Assembly: GCF_001894885.1 (NCBI RefSeq)
Contig: NZ_BCXB01000036.1
Span: 1 to 37,555 of the forward strand
Direction of reading: 5' to 3'
DNA: 37,555 nucleotides
Origin: Rhodococcus marinonascens NBRC 14363
Lineage (GTDB): Bacteria; Actinomycetota; Actinomycetes; Mycobacteriales; Mycobacteriaceae
Part shown: positions 27,667 to 34,517 of the stretch, in pieces
How positions within the stretch are numbered: position 1 is the stretch's first letter
How the letters are laid out: each line of letters opens with the position of its first letter
Position numbers and translations under genes: made by a program
Notes under the pieces: model-generated
Databases searched by the model: none
What the model saw: only the letters and a program-made list of their open reading frames with translations
Told to the model about the DNA's origin: nothing

Positions 27667-28445
27667 ATGCCATACACGTACAGTGGCCCAACCTTCGAGA
27701 ACTTTCTCGAGGAGCGCATAGGCTGAGAGCTGCCGATGCCTTGCGACCACCCAGACGCCGCGCTGCGCGCCTTCGAGCAGCCCTCCGAGCACCCCCGCAG
27801 CCGAACTGGGTCGCGCAATCGCCGTCCGGGCGCGCCCACATCGGCTGGTGGCTCGGCCCCCACCACATCTGCCGCACCGACTCCGCACTGCTGGCGCCGC
27901 TCCGGTTCGCCCACCGGGTGGAAACCGGGCTGAGGATCTCCGTGGACGGAGATTTCGCCTACGGCGGGCAGCTGACCAAGAACCCGATCCACCCCGACTG
28001 GGAGACCATCTACGGCCCCTCGACGCCGTACACGCTGCGCGAACTGGTCACCGTCCACACACCCCGGCAGGTCCCCCGCCGGCCCGACCGGGTCGCCGGC
28101 CTCGGCCGCAACGTCACCATGTTCGACACCGCCCGCCAATGGGCCTACCTGCAGTGGTGGCACCACCGGCACGGCGCCCAGGACGCCTGGCTGCAGCTCA
28201 TCGTGCAACGCTGCCACGCCATCAACACCGAGTTCACGGTGCCACTGCCGTTCACCGAGGTCCAGGCCACCGCCCACTCCATCGGCAAATGGATCTGGCG
28301 CAACTTCACCGTCGAGGACTTCCTCGCTCGACAAGCCCACCGCGGAAGCAAGGGTGGCAAGATCATGACCGAGAAGAAGCGTGAAGCCAACCGCCAACGA
28401 GCGACGAAGTTCGATACCGCTTCGATCATCCAAGCGGCCCGGTGA
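27667..28445 (+). pseudogene. repA: Degraded repA, pAL5000-type plasmid replicase
   Basis: The original N-terminus is ATG 27667, MPYTYSGPTFENFLEERIG, then an in-frame TGA, then ELPMPCDHPDAALRAFEQ in the same frame. CGA to TGA would give the nonsense codon. Near 27800 the frame shifts to the one encoding NWVAQSPSGRAHIGWWLG and everything after it to 28445. That part is a good match to Replicase (PF03090) of Rhodococcus, Corynebacterium and mycobacterial theta plasmids: DGDFAYGGQLTKNPIHPDW, GLGRNVTMFDTARQWAYLQW, and IGKWIWRNFTVEDF with a basic C-terminus KKREANRQRATKFD. Two lesions make full-length RepA unlikely. Its stop overlaps repB. Confidence 0.88.
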
Positions 28446-28726
28446 TGGGTGCACAAACTCCTGCGAGGAGAAAGAAGACGGCCCGCGAACTAGCGGAACA
28501 GTTCGGGACTTCCGAACGAACCATTGTGCGGCTGGTCGCTGAACCGCGCGACGACTACACGGCGCGAGCAAGGGCTCGTCGGCAGCAAGCAAGCGAGCTC
28601 CGCGCTCAAGGTCTGAAGTACCGAGAGATCGCCGAGCAGATGGGAATCTCGACAGGCGCAGTAGGTGCGTTACTGCACGACGCTCGCAAATCGGGTATCT
28701 CCGTCCAGGAGCAAGCCAGCGCGTAG
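28442..28726 (+). CDS. repB: RepB-like plasmid replication DNA-binding protein
   Basis: 94 residues. It starts at GTG 28442 (or ATG 28445), overlapping the repA stop by 4 nt, the coupling seen in pAL5000-type replicons, where RepB binds the origin with RepA. It has two helix-turn-helix-like segments: TARELAEQFGTSERTIVRLV and YREIAEQMGISTGAVGALLH, joined by a basic Arg-rich helix (YTARARARRQQASELRAQ). It appears intact although repA is broken. The following 256 bp (28727-28982) hold no recognisable gene; this is where an origin would be expected. Confidence 0.8.
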   Translation: MMGAQTPARRKKTARELAEQFGTSERTIVRLVAEPRDDYTARARARRQQASELRAQGLKYREIAEQMGISTGAVGALLHDARKSGISVQEQASA

Positions 28727-28982
28727 CGGTGGCGCGGCAGCATTTCCCCACTACGCACCCATGGTGCAAGAGGTGTGTCCACGATTGGGTTTGGAACGGG
28801 ACCACGGCCAGTTGAGAACTCGGTGAGGGTTCGGGATGGCTGGGACTGCGGGAGGTCAGCCGGGTACGGATCTCACTTCCGAATAGGGTTCGATTAGTGG
28901 GGCTCGATCTTCACACCGAAACGGGTAAGAAACCATGGGGCAGGTCAGCGAGTCAACCGAACTCGGGGCAGTCCCGGGCGGT

Positions 28983-29435
28983 TCAACTCGTTCGTGTGAA
29001 AGTCTGACATCCTTCAAGCTGGAGTTCACTATCCGAATCTAAGATGGTGATACTAGTTGGGCCAAGTTCCGAACCTTGGACTCTGAGCGTCCCACCTTCG
29101 CCATAGAGCCCACCTGAGATTATTGCCCACTCGCACGGGGCTGGCTCCCCGTCGAGGATGGGTCCGGGGAATGCGCCAGGAGACGTCCACGTACCCGGCA
29201 GAATATACCCTTGTAAACGAAACTCTATGTCAGAAGTCGGAGCGGGGCCATCGCTCGGTACTACCCCCAAAAAAGCCTTGCCCACGTCGAAGCTGTCTTC
29301 GTAGAGTGGAAGACCGTTGAGCGTGTCCGGAACGCTGTCTTCGGTGAGGGAGGCTGCATTTGCCATACCCCCGGTCAGTGCGGTGGTCGTGAGAATTGCT
29401 GCGACAAAGACCGTTTGAAGGGATCGTGCGTGCAT
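28983..29435 (-). CDS. Small secreted protein, PGTYTS-type family
   Basis: 150 residues; AAGAGG precedes the ATG. Signal peptide VFVAAILTTTALTGGMANAA with cleavage after ANA. The mature part has an acidic N-region, then LPGTWTSPGA, a Cys-Trp strand (PCEWAIISGGLYGEGG), TSITILDSDSELQLEGCQTF and the C-terminus. This matches a pattern of small secreted actinobacterial proteins (PGTYxSxG...CxW...D..F.T.GC..W) with two cysteines that probably form a disulfide. The function of that pattern is not known to me. A second member is encoded 200 bp upstream on the same strand, across an orphan tRNA 3' fragment. Confidence 0.7.
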   Translation of the reverse strand: MHARSLQTVFVAAILTTTALTGGMANAASLTEDSVPDTLNGLPLYEDSFDVGKAFLGVVPSDGPAPTSDIEFRLQGYILPGTWTSPGAFPGPILDGEPAPCEWAIISGGLYGEGGTLRVQGSELGPTSITILDSDSELQLEGCQTFTRTS

Positions 29436-29477
29436 GAAAACCTCTTCTTGCCGGAAGGGAGTGAAGATATGATGATC

Positions 29478-29506
29478 GGTGGAGGCGGAGGGATTTGAAC
29501 CCTGGG
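29478..29506 (-). tRNA. Orphan tRNA 3' end (T arm and acceptor strand only)
   Basis: The minus strand reads CAGGGTTCAAATCCC then TCCGCCTCCACC: a T arm with the invariant TTCAAAT loop followed by a 3' acceptor strand and the start of CCA. No matching 5' acceptor (GGAGGCG) or D/anticodon arms lie in the 150 bp upstream. It is therefore not a functional tRNA but the kind of 3' fragment left by integration at a tRNA or tmRNA gene. It lies within the accessory region. Confidence 0.6.
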
Positions 29507-29634
29507 CTATTGCACTGAGATGGCGGACGTTCCCGAATTGAAATTCTGTGCGGACTCGCTACCCCGACCCCCGTGGCGTCGGGCATAGACACCTGACGAT
29601 GGCGTCACGCGGGGTCGGTGCGGTCAGAGCCAGC

Positions 29635-30006
29635 TCAGCTCAGTGAGCCGAAGAGACTTTGACCGGAACCATTCCAGGCCGCGCAGTGTGTTGTCTGGAA
29701 GAAGGTGTCATCCGCCTCGAGCGTCACTGTCTGCCGGTCGTTCGTTTGATCGGTCTGGCCGCCGTCTCGAGGGGCGCCGTTCTGGTCGGTGACCGACCAG
29801 AAGCAAGCCGTGCCGTCGGTGGCTGCGCCGGCACTGGTGTAGGTGCCCGGCTTGATATCACTGCCGACAGACAAGGTCACGTCCGCATTGGAGGGGACCC
29901 GTGCGGCAGAGGATCCCATCGGGGGGGCCGCGTAGGCAGTGGGGCCGAGCACCGTGGTGGCCGCGATAGCCGAAGTGGCGATAAAGACTGTCTTGAGGAT
30001 ACGCAT
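29635..30006 (-). CDS. Small secreted protein, PGTYTS-type family, with SLFGSLS C-terminus
   Basis: 123 residues from ATG 30006 (MRILKTVFIATSAIAATTVL); the long frame upstream is unsupported. Signal peptide, cleavage after AYA. The mature part aligns in pattern with the gene at 28983: IKPGTYTSAGA, TACFWSVTDQNG, RQTVTLEADDTFFQTTHCAA, with the two Cys conserved. The end, GSGQSLFGSLS, resembles the FGS-containing tails of the YVTN and Ig-like proteins elsewhere in the window. Function unknown; probably a surface or secreted protein. Spacer 30007-30347 upstream holds no recognisable gene. Confidence 0.72.
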   Translation of the reverse strand: MRILKTVFIATSAIAATTVLGPTAYAAPPMGSSAARVPSNADVTLSVGSDIKPGTYTSAGAATDGTACFWSVTDQNGAPRDGGQTDQTNDRQTVTLEADDTFFQTTHCAAWNGSGQSLFGSLS

Positions 30007-30347
30007 TGCGCCGAGAGTATCAGAGGATTCGGTGTTGATCCTGAATGAAGTAGTCACCAGATCCACGCGATCCCGCCAGCTCGTATCTGTCTCCTTCCCT
30101 CGAGGGACAAATTGCGAAAGGTTGTACGCACCAAGCGGAATCGTCGCCTGTGATGATTGAGAAGATTGTCCGGTTCGGATACGCAGGTAACCGGCGACAG
30201 GAATGTTTTTCCACCGAAATTCATGCCGACGAAATCCTCTTGGGTAGCACCTTTCGATGCCATTTCGTTCTCTGCTTGCGCCATGCGGCAATGCACCCCG
30301 CGTGCCACTTGGGTTCTACGTCGCAACACCCGGCATTTGGGGATGCG

Positions 30348-30512
30348 ATGGATTTCGAGATACGCAAAGACCGTTCGGCGCAAGGACGGCGGAAGCTGCA
30401 CCGGGAGCGGGCGGCATACTTCGAGCTCATGCAGCAGGGTGTGAGCAAATTCGAGGCGTGCATGATCGTCGGTGTCCACTACCGGACCGGGGGAGGGCGG
30501 CGGAACGGACGC
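30348..30512 (+). pseudogene. N-terminal fragment of an IS30-family transposase
   Basis: 55 codons from ATG 30348: AQGRRKLHRERAAYFELMQQ, then GVSKFEACMIVGVHYRTG and GRRNGR. This is the N-terminal helix-turn-helix region of actinobacterial IS30-like transposases (normally R..YFELM..G.S..EACRIVG...RTG.RWRNGR). The DDE catalytic core is absent; the frame continues into unrelated sequence. No terminal inverted repeats are visible. Confidence 0.75.
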
Positions 30513-30543
30513 TCCGAATCGAACGGCAAGCGCCACGGAGTCG

Positions 30544-30609
30544 GCGTCCGTCAAGCGCGCCGAGGTGCAAGACATCACGCCGCACGATCTGAGGCACACG
30601 ACGGCACAC
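30544..30609 (+). pseudogene. Very short tyrosine-integrase fragment
   Basis: About 22 codons, ASVKRAEVQDITPHDLRHTT, contain the catalytic HDLRHT box of tyrosine recombinases. Neither the upstream nor the downstream parts of the enzyme are present. It lies 31 bp after the transposase fragment, in another frame, and 27 bp before the next small gene. Confidence 0.65.
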
Positions 30610-30636
30610 CCACCTCGAGAAGGAAAGGAACGAACC

Positions 30637-30795
30637 ATGCTCAACGTACTGAGGCGGAACTACGACATTGTCGGCACGGTATCGACCGGCGCGGTGCTGT
30701 GGGTACTCAACGCACCTTGGCCGCTATGGCTCGTATGGGGCGGCATCATCGTGTACGTCGTTCAGGACCGGATCCGGGCGGCGAGCCATGCCTGA
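30637..30795 (+). CDS. Small two-helix membrane protein, holin-like candidate
   Basis: 52 residues from ATG 30637, with AAGGAAAGGAA upstream. Two hydrophobic segments, IVGTVSTGAVLWVLN and PLWLVWGGIIVYVVQ, separated by a Pro turn, with a basic C-terminus (DRIRAASHA). Size and topology fit a phage holin or a small phage membrane protein; there is no endolysin next to it, so holin is only a possibility. Its end overlaps the following HTH gene by 8 bp, indicating an operon. Confidence 0.6.
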   Translation: MLNVLRRNYDIVGTVSTGAVLWVLNAPWPLWLVWGGIIVYVVQDRIRAASHA

Positions 30796-31030
30796 CCGGC
30801 CCGCCGTGTATCTCTCGCGTACAGAGGTTGCCGAGCGCATCGGCGTACAAGCTGGTGCGCTCAGTCGGTACAAGCTGCCCACACCGGACGTCCTCATCGG
30901 ACACGTCAACGATGACGGCAGCATTCCGCGCGGCACCGTCCGCGGCTGGACCGAGAAGACGATCGACGAATGGAATGCCAACCGGCCCGGCCGGGGCGCG
31001 CGAACCGATCTCACGGACGGGGCGCGTTAA
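30788..31030 (+). CDS. Small phage-type helix-turn-helix DNA-binding protein
   Basis: 80 residues from ATG 30788, overlapping the upstream gene by 8 bp. YLSRTEVAERIGVQAGALSR is a helix-turn-helix of the MerR/AlpA/excisionase type, followed by a short wing (GRG and basic residues at the C-terminus) and TVRGWTEKTIDEWNANRPG, where such proteins have the W..TID.WN segment. Comparable small proteins are frequent in actinophages and prophages. Its role may be excisionase or late regulator; I cannot tell which. Confidence 0.75.
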   Translation: MPDRPAVYLSRTEVAERIGVQAGALSRYKLPTPDVLIGHVNDDGSIPRGTVRGWTEKTIDEWNANRPGRGARTDLTDGAR

Positions 31031-31068
31031 AGTCTGCAGCGTAACGGGGTACGTGGTTTGATACGCGG

Positions 31069-31512
31069 ATGAAACGGACAATCGCCGCAATCGCCCTCGC
31101 ATCCACCGCCCTGCTCCTCGCGGGCTGCTCGGCGGGTGAGGCCGACGACGTGGCAGCGCCCAGCTCTACGCCCGGCGCAGCGACGACAACCGCGCCACAC
31201 ACCACCGAGCCGACTGCGGAGCCAGCGAGCATCTATGAGGTGACGGAGGCCGGCCTGACGACAGCGGTGAACGCACCAATCACGGAGTCGGCAGACAAGA
31301 TGGCGCAGGCATGCACTGAGGCGAAGGCCATGATGTCGGCCATGGGGACCAGTGATGTCGAGGTGGTACTCGCGATGATTCAGGCGACGGCCGCAGATTC
31401 GACGGATGGGGTTACGGTGAATACCGAGGGCGATCCGTGGGGCGACGGTACGCCAGGCGAGCAAGCCGCGATCATTGCGTCGGTGCACGCGGCCGCGAAC
31501 GGCGAGTGCTGA
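31069..31512 (+). CDS. Small lipoprotein within the phage-like region
   Basis: 147 residues. Lipoprotein signal AIALASTALLLAGC with lipidated Cys at about residue 19, a Thr/Pro/Ala-rich linker, and a mature domain with two Cys (QACTEAKAMMSAMG and the C-terminal GEC). No family recognised. Position 38 bp after the HTH gene and before a terminator suggests the same operon. Lipoproteins carried by prophages are sometimes superinfection-exclusion factors; that is a hypothesis from context only. Confidence 0.72.
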   Translation: MKRTIAAIALASTALLLAGCSAGEADDVAAPSSTPGAATTTAPHTTEPTAEPASIYEVTEAGLTTAVNAPITESADKMAQACTEAKAMMSAMGTSDVEVVLAMIQATAADSTDGVTVNTEGDPWGDGTPGEQAAIIASVHAAANGEC

Positions 31513-31533
31513 ACCTAGCTCCTGAGACGACGA

Positions 31534-31564
31534 AACGCCCCCACCTTCCTGAGGTGGGGGCGTT
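31534..31564. terminator. Bidirectional terminator between lipoprotein and tail gene
   Basis: A perfect 13-bp stem, AACGCCCCCACCT pairing with AGGTGGGGGCGTT, with a 5-nt loop, preceded by A and followed by GTT. It lies between the converging stops at 31512 and 31566. Confidence 0.85.
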
Positions 31565-31565
31565 G

Positions 31566-32246
31566 TCATGGTCCGAGGATTTCGACCTCGGTGTTGCCGA
31601 GCATCAGCGGCACGGGTGTGGAGCCGAGATGCATCCGGGAAAGGCTTAGCGGAGCTATGACCAGCGAACAGCCGTGATACGCCCCACCCTTGGCAGGAGT
31701 GATCCCGCGTGAAGTATCAGAGAAGGTTGTCGGGTTGGGAACCGTCTCGTAGGCGGCGGCGATGGAGCTATTGTAGAAGTCACTGTCGTAGATCTCGACA
31801 CCAGCGTCCCAGATGTAGGACTGGCCAGTCCCGTCGTGACCTGCTACGACCCGAAGAACCAAGCAGTCCTTCACCGGAGTGGTGACCCCCGGTAGTTTGT
31901 AGTTCTGCGATGACTTGAGGTCTACGAACCCTGCGTCTGCGATCGGCTCATCAGTGTTTGTGCCTCTGAGCGCAAAGATGATGCTGAGGTGAGACTGTTT
32001 GAAGCCTGCGTCCAGATCGACGGAACTGTTCGAGGTGGTCGTGGAGTAGTAGACATACATCGTGCCGGGGCCGGTGTCTATCTTGGAATGCCTGGTCCAA
32101 CCGTTCGGAGTGGACATGTTTGAGTCGATCCTGGTTGCCACGACCATGACCAGCATGTCTCGGGGACCTGCCGGGATCAAGTTAGACCAGTCTGCCCATT
32201 GACTACTGGTACCGCCAGCCGCAACGCCGACGTATTGGATGGCCAT
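31566..32246 (-). CDS. Phage tail-type structural protein
   Basis: 226 residues from ATG 32246, whose A overlaps the terminase stop (TGATG), so it is translationally coupled to it. The sequence (MAIQYVGVAAGGTSSQWADW, then PAGPRDMLVMVVATRIDS, VYYSTTTSNSSVDLD, SIIFALRGT) is rich in beta-prone and Gly/Thr/Ser segments and resembles minor tail or tail-tip accessory proteins of actinophages. No enzymatic motif. In phages a tail gene does not normally follow terL directly, so the region between has probably been deleted. Confidence 0.65.
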   Translation of the reverse strand: MAIQYVGVAAGGTSSQWADWSNLIPAGPRDMLVMVVATRIDSNMSTPNGWTRHSKIDTGPGTMYVYYSTTTSNSSVDLDAGFKQSHLSIIFALRGTNTDEPIADAGFVDLKSSQNYKLPGVTTPVKDCLVLRVVAGHDGTGQSYIWDAGVEIYDSDFYNSSIAAAYETVPNPTTFSDTSRGITPAKGGAYHGCSLVIAPLSLSRMHLGSTPVPLMLGNTEVEILGP

Positions 32247-33766
32247 CAGATCTGCACCCACAACTGTCCGCCACCGGGGTCGCTGGACGCGCCTATGGCA
32301 TTCAGTCCGAGGAAGACCCAATTGGATTCAACGAAAACGTGGTTGCCGGGGTGCTCCGAGACGCAGTACCACCGGGCGTAGCCCTTGGTCACCACATCGA
32401 TCTCGGTGTCGAAGTCCCGCCCGAACGAGCCGCCGGACAGCATCTTCTTCTCGACCCCGGCGACGGCCTGATTGAGTCGCGGATCGTCGGCATGCTCGAG
32501 CCGATCATCCAGTGCGGCATCGAGGAAGCCGACGCACGCCTGCGCCATCTGCTGCCCGGACGTCAACTCGGGCTCGATACCCAGCCGCCTCAGATCCGGA
32601 AGAATGCTCGCCGCCGGTGAAGTGCGGTTGATCACCACACAACACGGGTCGAGCGCCTCGACGATCGACGCGAGCTTGTCCACAACATCCCCCGAAGAGT
32701 GGTCGTGGTAGCCGATCTCGACGTGAATGCGCCCCGACGTCGTGCGTTGTGCAGCCGCGATCGAGAACCAATCCAGGTGCCGGTCCACCGCGAGGGCGAC
32801 CGGTCCGGTCAGCTCCGAGTTTCCTTCCATCGCTCCCCACATCTCCGGGGCGACAACAGGCTCGTGGGTTCCGTCTTTCTCGACGGGCCAGTCGCCGCGG
32901 CCCAGAGCCTCGACGTCGAAGCCTTTGCGGCCCGCCGGGGTGGCCAGGTTGCGCATGATCTTCAGGATCTTCTCGGCGGTCTGGATCACCCCGTATGACG
33001 GGTTCGTGTATCGCCAGGTCGCCTCGGCGTCGCGTGGCATGTCCTCGGGCGCCATGTATTCGGCGAAGAACAGACCCGGTTCCTCGGCCAGGCCGCGGTT
33101 GCGGACCGACGTGAGAACCGCACCGTTCGGGTGCTCATCCTCATTGACGGCGCTCGAGGCGTAGATGGTCTGTGGATTCTTCGCCGCCATCTGCGTGAAC
33201 GACATCGCCGCCATCTCACCGTCGGTGAGGTTGTACGCCTCGTCGTAGACGATCAGGTCGATGACGGTCAGGCCGCGGCCAGTGTCGTTCGAGCGGGTGC
33301 CGAAGGAGATCACCGCACCAGAGGTCAGCTCGATGATCCCCTCACCCTGCGAGCATGTCGCCCGTTGGACCCGGCTTCTCAGCCAGGACCGGCCTTTGAT
33401 GATCGCCATCATCCGCCGCCACGCATCGCGCACGGTCTTCCAGCGTTGAGCGGTGTACAAGATCGTCTCGCCGAGCTTGAACAGCCCGTACAGGCAGCGC
33501 TGAATGAGGATCTCCGACTTGCCGTTCTGCCGGGGAACGATCAGGCAGCAGTCCGGGTGCGTCCACCGCCCGTCCGGCGTCACCGACAAGATCGCGTGCT
33601 GCGCCGACTTCTGCCAGGGCATCGACCTCACCCCAGCGCGGCGGCCCAATTCGACCGCCTTTTCGCCGTGCGTGGTGTCGCCAGAGATCACTGAAAGGTG
33701 GTGCGGCTCCTGCCGCCCGGTCAGGGTTGGGAAATCCTCACAGATTGTTGAGGCCGTCATCTTCAT
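32246..33766 (-). CDS. terL: Phage terminase large subunit
   Basis: 506 residues from ATG 33766 (ATG 33760 is an alternative). It is the DNA-packaging motor: Walker A-like VPRQNGKS preceded by PDCCLI, coupling region LYTAQRWKTVRDAWRRM, Walker B LIVYDEAYNL with catalytic Glu, then motif C around IYASSAVNED. The C-terminal nuclease part has VALAVDRHLDWFS and RTSPAASILPDLRRLG. The very end (about the last 35 residues, HPGNHVFVESNWVFLGLNAI onward) does not look like a normal terminase terminus and may come from a tail protein fused by deletion. It overlaps the small subunit by 29 bp. Confidence 0.88.
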   Translation of the reverse strand: MKMTASTICEDFPTLTGRQEPHHLSVISGDTTHGEKAVELGRRAGVRSMPWQKSAQHAILSVTPDGRWTHPDCCLIVPRQNGKSEILIQRCLYGLFKLGETILYTAQRWKTVRDAWRRMMAIIKGRSWLRSRVQRATCSQGEGIIELTSGAVISFGTRSNDTGRGLTVIDLIVYDEAYNLTDGEMAAMSFTQMAAKNPQTIYASSAVNEDEHPNGAVLTSVRNRGLAEEPGLFFAEYMAPEDMPRDAEATWRYTNPSYGVIQTAEKILKIMRNLATPAGRKGFDVEALGRGDWPVEKDGTHEPVVAPEMWGAMEGNSELTGPVALAVDRHLDWFSIAAAQRTTSGRIHVEIGYHDHSSGDVVDKLASIVEALDPCCVVINRTSPAASILPDLRRLGIEPELTSGQQMAQACVGFLDAALDDRLEHADDPRLNQAVAGVEKKMLSGGSFGRDFDTEIDVVTKGYARWYCVSEHPGNHVFVESNWVFLGLNAIGASSDPGGGQLWVQI

Positions 33767-34079
33767 CGGATCCGCCGCCGTCCCCCTTCTGCCGGCGAAT
33801 CTCGGAGATGAGCTGCCGCAGAACCGTGGTCTGTTGTCGCGACTCCTGCAGTGCGGAGTCGGCTTTGACTTCGAGGACCTCGACATCGCCGCGGCTCGGG
33901 ATCAGCCGCAGCCAGGCGCCCTCGTCACCGGATAGGAGCCGATCGAACTTGTCGAGCCGATCCTTGATCCGGGCCGCCTCGAGGATCATCACCGTCAGCG
34001 AGTACGGCTCGTCGTCCTCATGGAGGGACTCGAACAATCGGTGACCGGAGCGTCCGAGTTCGGCAGCCTCATCGAGCAT
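33738..34079 (-). CDS. Terminase small subunit-like protein
   Basis: 113 residues from ATG 34079, chosen because the strong AGGAGG lies 7 nt upstream; a GTG at 34115 is less likely. It is mostly helical and charged: LDEAAELGRSGHRLFESLHE, YSLTVMILEAARIKDRLDKF, and a coiled-coil-like C-terminal region (QESRQQTTVLRQLISEIRRQ) with an acidic tail. The position directly before terL and this composition match actinophage terminase small subunits. No clear helix-turn-helix is seen, so the call rests on context. Confidence 0.65.
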   Translation of the reverse strand: MLDEAAELGRSGHRLFESLHEDDEPYSLTVMILEAARIKDRLDKFDRLLSGDEGAWLRLIPSRGDVEVLEVKADSALQESRQQTTVLRQLISEIRRQKGDGGGSDEDDGLNNL

Positions 34080-34185
34080 CTGAGACCTCCTGTCAGGATC
34101 GGGCGGTGTCGCCACGAGATGGCCGGAAGTCGCTGCACAGGCGTCCCAGCGGGGCGACGAAATGCACGTAGGTTTCGGCCCCTGT

Positions 34186-34218
34186 AAAAAAAGCCGGACA
34201 CTGACCGATGGGGTGTCC
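34186..34218 (-). terminator. U-tract terminator or attenuator upstream of the terminase genes
   Basis: On the minus strand GGACAC, an 11-nt loop, then GTGTCC, then GGC and seven T. This is a classical intrinsic terminator 107 bp upstream of the terminase small-subunit start and on the same strand, with no gene preceding it in the window. It could be the end of a lost gene or an attenuator. Confidence 0.6.
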
Positions 34219-34241
34219 CGTAGGCCCCCCCACGATCCACC

Positions 34242-34307
34242 GATTACGCGAAATGACTAAGTAATTACTCTTTATGGACTAAACGATTACTGTGTCGCCT
34301 AAATCAC
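34242..34307. repeat. Iteron-like ATTAC repeats with about 21-bp period
   Basis: The motif (A/G)ATTAC occurs at 34242, 34263 and 34285, with a weaker AATCAC at 34302. The second and third sit in longer related units ATGACTAAGTAATTAC and ATGGACTAAACGATTAC. The spacing of 21-22 bp is two helical turns, so a protein would meet all copies on one DNA face. The tract is AT-rich against its GC-rich surroundings. The rest of the gene-free stretch 34080-34517 holds the U-tract hairpin and the promoter region of the lectin gene. Confidence 0.55.
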
Positions 34308-34517
34308 GGGAGTATCCCTGTTTACTTTCCAGAGATGAAGTCCTACGCTGCATTCGTCCGGGTGGATGCCGGAACCAGGAACTCCACGTCTCGCTGAATC
34401 ATTTCTGGTAGAACGTGATTGGTTGGTGACATGCATCCCGGCCACCGCGGTTGTGGGCTTGTCCACGGCCGAAACAACATATGCCGTTGCAAAGCTCGAG
34501 GAAGTCCGGGAGCGCAC

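Noticed and set aside
29478..29590. A complete tRNA on the minus strand
   Set aside because: Only the T arm and 3' acceptor strand are recognisable; no pairing 5' acceptor or cloverleaf could be drawn.
30007..30347. Minus-strand frames upstream of the secreted protein
   Set aside because: They show no ribosome binding site, no recognisable domain and poor protein-like composition.
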